From: an uncultured Bacteroidales bacterium
GTDB taxonomy: Bacteria > Bacteroidota > Bacteroidia > Bacteroidales > Bacteroidaceae
Length of the DNA: 15,890 nt
Direction: 5' to 3'
Assembly (NCBI GenBank): GCA_902783615.1
Contig: CACZRQ010000233.1
Coordinates: forward strand, 1 to 15,890
This document shows positions 13,892 through 15,890 of the stretch, piece after piece. The notes beneath the pieces are model-generated. The model was not told where the DNA came from. It saw only the letters and a program-made list of their open reading frames with translations, and searched no databases. A program made the translations under genes and the position numbers. The stretch's first letter is position 1; each line of letters begins with the position of its first letter.

Positions 13892-15613
13892 ATGTCTATT
13901 TGGATTCTATTCAAACTCCTCGGCTCGCTCGCCCTGTTGATGTTCGGTATGAAATCAATGAGTGAAGCGTTGCAGAAGATGGCTGGTCCACAATTGCGTC
14001 ACGTCTTGGCCGCTATGACCACCAATCGATTCACGGGTATGTTGACGGGTATGCTCGTCACGGCTTCTGTACAGTCTTCTACTGCAACCACAGTGATGAC
14101 TGTTTCTTTCGTTAATGCTGGACTCTTGACGTTGGCGCAGGCTATCTCTGTCATCATGGGTGCTAATATCGGTACCACTCTGACGGCGTGGATTATGTCG
14201 GCTGGCTTCTCATTCAACATCACTGATTTTGTCTATCCTGCATTCTTCATCGGAATTATACTGATTTATATGAAGAAGCGCCGTTTTATTGGTGACTTCC
14301 TGTTCGGTATATCTTTCATGTTCTTAGGTTTGGGTACCTTGAGGCAGACGGGTATTGATATGCATTTGGGTGAGCAGCAGGCTGTGCTCGACTTCTTTGC
14401 TTCGTTCGACCCCAATTCCTTCTCTACCACCATTCTGTTCTTGTTCTTAGGCGGCATTCTTACCTTCTGCGTGCAATCTTCAGCAGCTGTGATGGCTATC
14501 ACCATGATTCTCTGCTCAAGTGGTGTGCTTCCTATTTATCAGGGTATTGCATTGGTGATGGGTGAAAATATAGGTACTACAGTGACCTCTAACTTGGCAG
14601 CACTTTCAGCCAATACGCAAGCTCGAAGGGCAGCTTTGGCTCACATGTTCTTCAATGTGTTTGGTGTGATTTGGATCTTGTTTGTGTTCCGTCCTTTTGT
14701 AGATATGGTTTGTGGATTTGTTGGCTATGATACCGAGATGAGCATGGATGCTGTTAGTCATGATGTGTTCCTCGCTAATGCCGCTAAGTTATCATTTGTG
14801 CTGGCTGCCTTCCATACCTGCTTTAATGTGGTGAATACCTTTATCCTGATATGGTTTATTCCTCAGATTGAGAAACTGGTTTGTTGGGTTATCAAGCCTA
14901 AGAAGGTGGATGAGGAAGAAGATTTCCGCTTGCATTTCATTACGGCTGGTTTCATGAAAACGCCGGAATTGTCTGTGCTGGAGGCACAAAAGGAGATTCA
15001 GGCTTTTGCCGACCGTATGCAACGGATGTTTGGCATGGTCAGGGATTTGCTGGTGGAGAAGAACGATGAGAAATTTACTCAGCTATATTCGCGCATTGAA
15101 AAGTATGAGGGCATTTCCGACAACATGGAGATTGAGATTGCCAAGTATCTGGAGTCGGTGAGTGATGCCCATCTGTCTGATGACACCAAGGCAAAGATTC
15201 GTGCCATGTTGCGTGAGATTTCTGAGCTGGAGAGCATTGGTGATGCTTGCTACAATATGGCTCGCACCATCAATCGCAAATTCCATGGAAAGCAAGATCA
15301 CTTCAATGAGGATCATTATGAGCATATTCATCACATGATGGATCTTACGGATCAGTCTTTGAGTTTGATGAACGAACTGATGGCTGGTCGCAAGAGTGAG
15401 TTTGATGCGAACCGCACATTCAACAAGGAGAACGAAATCAATAACTATCGTGATCTGTTGAAGTCTCAGAACATTCTTGATATTGAGAATAACAAATACA
15501 CTTATGGCGTTGGTACCATCTACATGGATCTTATCAACGAGTGTGAGAAGCTGGGTGACTATGTAGTGAATGTGGTTGAGGCTCGTACCAATACCAAGGA
15601 AAGAAAAGATTGA
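13892..15613 (+). CDS. Na+/phosphate cotransporter (NptA/YjbB type) with PhoU-like C-terminal domain
   Basis: This 573-residue inner-membrane protein has two inverted transport repeats, each with a family signature. The first has QSSTATT (61-67) with GANIGTT (90-96), and the second QSSAAV (195-200) with GENIGTT (224-230). About eight membrane segments lie between residues 5 and 335. The tail (about 360-565) is a PhoU-like helical bundle with metal-binding acidic motifs ESIGD (447-451) and ECEKLGD (550-556). It would move phosphate across the inner membrane with sodium, in either direction depending on conditions. It starts at the only well-placed ATG after a consensus promoter and stands alone, so it is probably not part of the glycosidase transcript. 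A link to phosphate supply, together with the secreted EEP-fold enzyme, is conjecture. Confidence 0.93.
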   Translation: MSIWILFKLLGSLALLMFGMKSMSEALQKMAGPQLRHVLAAMTTNRFTGMLTGMLVTASVQSSTATTVMTVSFVNAGLLTLAQAISVIMGANIGTTLTAWIMSAGFSFNITDFVYPAFFIGIILIYMKKRRFIGDFLFGISFMFLGLGTLRQTGIDMHLGEQQAVLDFFASFDPNSFSTTILFLFLGGILTFCVQSSAAVMAITMILCSSGVLPIYQGIALVMGENIGTTVTSNLAALSANTQARRAALAHMFFNVFGVIWILFVFRPFVDMVCGFVGYDTEMSMDAVSHDVFLANAAKLSFVLAAFHTCFNVVNTFILIWFIPQIEKLVCWVIKPKKVDEEEDFRLHFITAGFMKTPELSVLEAQKEIQAFADRMQRMFGMVRDLLVEKNDEKFTQLYSRIEKYEGISDNMEIEIAKYLESVSDAHLSDDTKAKIRAMLREISELESIGDACYNMARTINRKFHGKQDHFNEDHYEHIHHMMDLTDQSLSLMNELMAGRKSEFDANRTFNKENEINNYRDLLKSQNILDIENNKYTYGVGTIYMDLINECEKLGDYVVNVVEARTNTKERKD

Positions 15614-15622
15614 TAAGAAACA

Positions 15623-15654
15623 ATTGGTAATGCCTCAACAGGGGCATTACCAAT
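15623..15654 (+). terminator. Hairpin after the phosphate transporter, possible terminator
   Basis: Twelve perfect pairs (ATTGGTAATGCC with its complement) enclose an eight-base loop, nine bases after the transporter stop. No T-run follows, so it may act as an mRNA end stabiliser or a weak terminator. Confidence 0.6.
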
Positions 15655-15655
15655 C

Positions 15656-15701
15656 TCTTGGCATTGACATTGCTAATTTCTTGGCATAGGCATTGCTAAT
15701 G
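15656..15701. repeat. 23-base direct repeat, two copies
   Basis: 15656-15678 and 15679-15701 match at 20 of 23 positions. Both begin TCTTGGCAT and contain CATTGCTAAT. No coding role is visible. Confidence 0.75.
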
Positions 15702-15714
15702 TTTCTCAAGTGAA

Positions 15715-15851
15715 GCCCCATTAGGGGCGACAGTACACAGGCAGGGGTGAGTCCGTAAGGACGTAGCCCCTGTTTTAGTAAGGATAATTAAGTAAAGCCC
15801 CGTAGGGGCGACAGAACAAAATGATAAACTGTCACCCCTACAAGTAGGGTG
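15715..15851. repeat. Cluster of GCCCC/GGGGC hairpins
   Basis: Four hairpins follow one another: GCCCC-ATTA-GGGGC (15715-15728), a nested CAGGGG/CCCCTG with inner GTCC/GGAC (15742-15772), GCCCC-GTA-GGGGC (15797-15809), and CACCCCTAC with GTAGGGTG (15834-15851, one bulge). Each simple GCCCC hairpin is followed by GACAG. The third has an exact inverted partner at bases 1-17. Confidence 0.75.
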
Positions 15852-15874
15852 TTCAAAAACGATTTCAAATTTAT

Positions 15875-15890
15875 GACGCTGAAAGCGTCA
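15875..15890. repeat. GAA-loop hairpin at right edge
   Basis: This is the same GACGCT-GAA-AGCGTC word as at 2349-2365, with flanking T and A also kept. The window ends here, so the expected continuation (ACC, then ATAATAGCCG) cannot be seen. Confidence 0.7.

Noticed and set aside
1..15890. tRNA, rRNA or insertion sequence genes
   Set aside because: No cloverleaf-like or rRNA-like sequence and no transposase-like protein were recognised on either strand; the repeats carry no coding capacity.

Overview
The window looks like a chromosomal segment from the Bacteroidetes, most likely the Bacteroidales and probably a Prevotella-type gut or rumen species. The support is threefold: Bacteroidetes-style promoters (TTTG, 19 bases, TAnnTTTG) lie in front of several genes; Shine-Dalgarno sites are weak or absent; and most products are exported, carbohydrate-active or phosphate-related enzymes with signal peptides or lipoboxes. 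The species cannot be fixed from this sequence alone.

Layout. From 1 to 3432 all genes run leftward. They are an exonuclease/endonuclease/phosphatase-fold secreted enzyme, a two-domain CE1 esterase with a hexapeptide acetyltransferase just behind it, and a 73-residue double-glycine leader peptide with its own promoter that looks like a bacteriocin/RiPP precursor. The 411-base gap between the phosphatase-fold gene and the esterase is packed with structured repeats. From 3433 onward everything runs rightward. A small four-helix membrane protein overlaps by four bases a Tat-exported, lipobox-bearing TIM-barrel sugar isomerase-like protein. After a stack of hairpins ending in a strong intrinsic terminator comes a promoter and a tight four-gene glycosidase cluster: GH13 neopullulanase-like, GH2 beta-glucuronidase-like, GH127 beta-L-arabinofuranosidase, and GH31 alpha-xylosidase-like with a PA14 insert. 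Then comes a Na/phosphate cotransporter with a PhoU-like tail, behind its own promoter. The last 277 bases are again intergenic repeats.

How the genes may work together. The four glycosidases are closely spaced (26 bases, an 11-base overlap, 75 bases), all carry export signals, and all have intact catalytic residues. They would remove alpha-glucosyl, uronic acid, arabinofuranosyl and xylosyl groups from plant polysaccharide or glycoprotein fragments in the periplasm or at the membrane. No SusC/SusD pair, sensor or sugar transporter is visible, so this is not a complete polysaccharide utilisation locus within these bounds. The secreted isomerase-like protein and the CE1 esterase fit the same carbohydrate theme. 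The peptide gene and the repeats are the least explained parts: a Cys-rich core behind a GG leader with no maturation or export gene in view, and a family of short hairpins whose stems change in compensating pairs while the loop stays constant.
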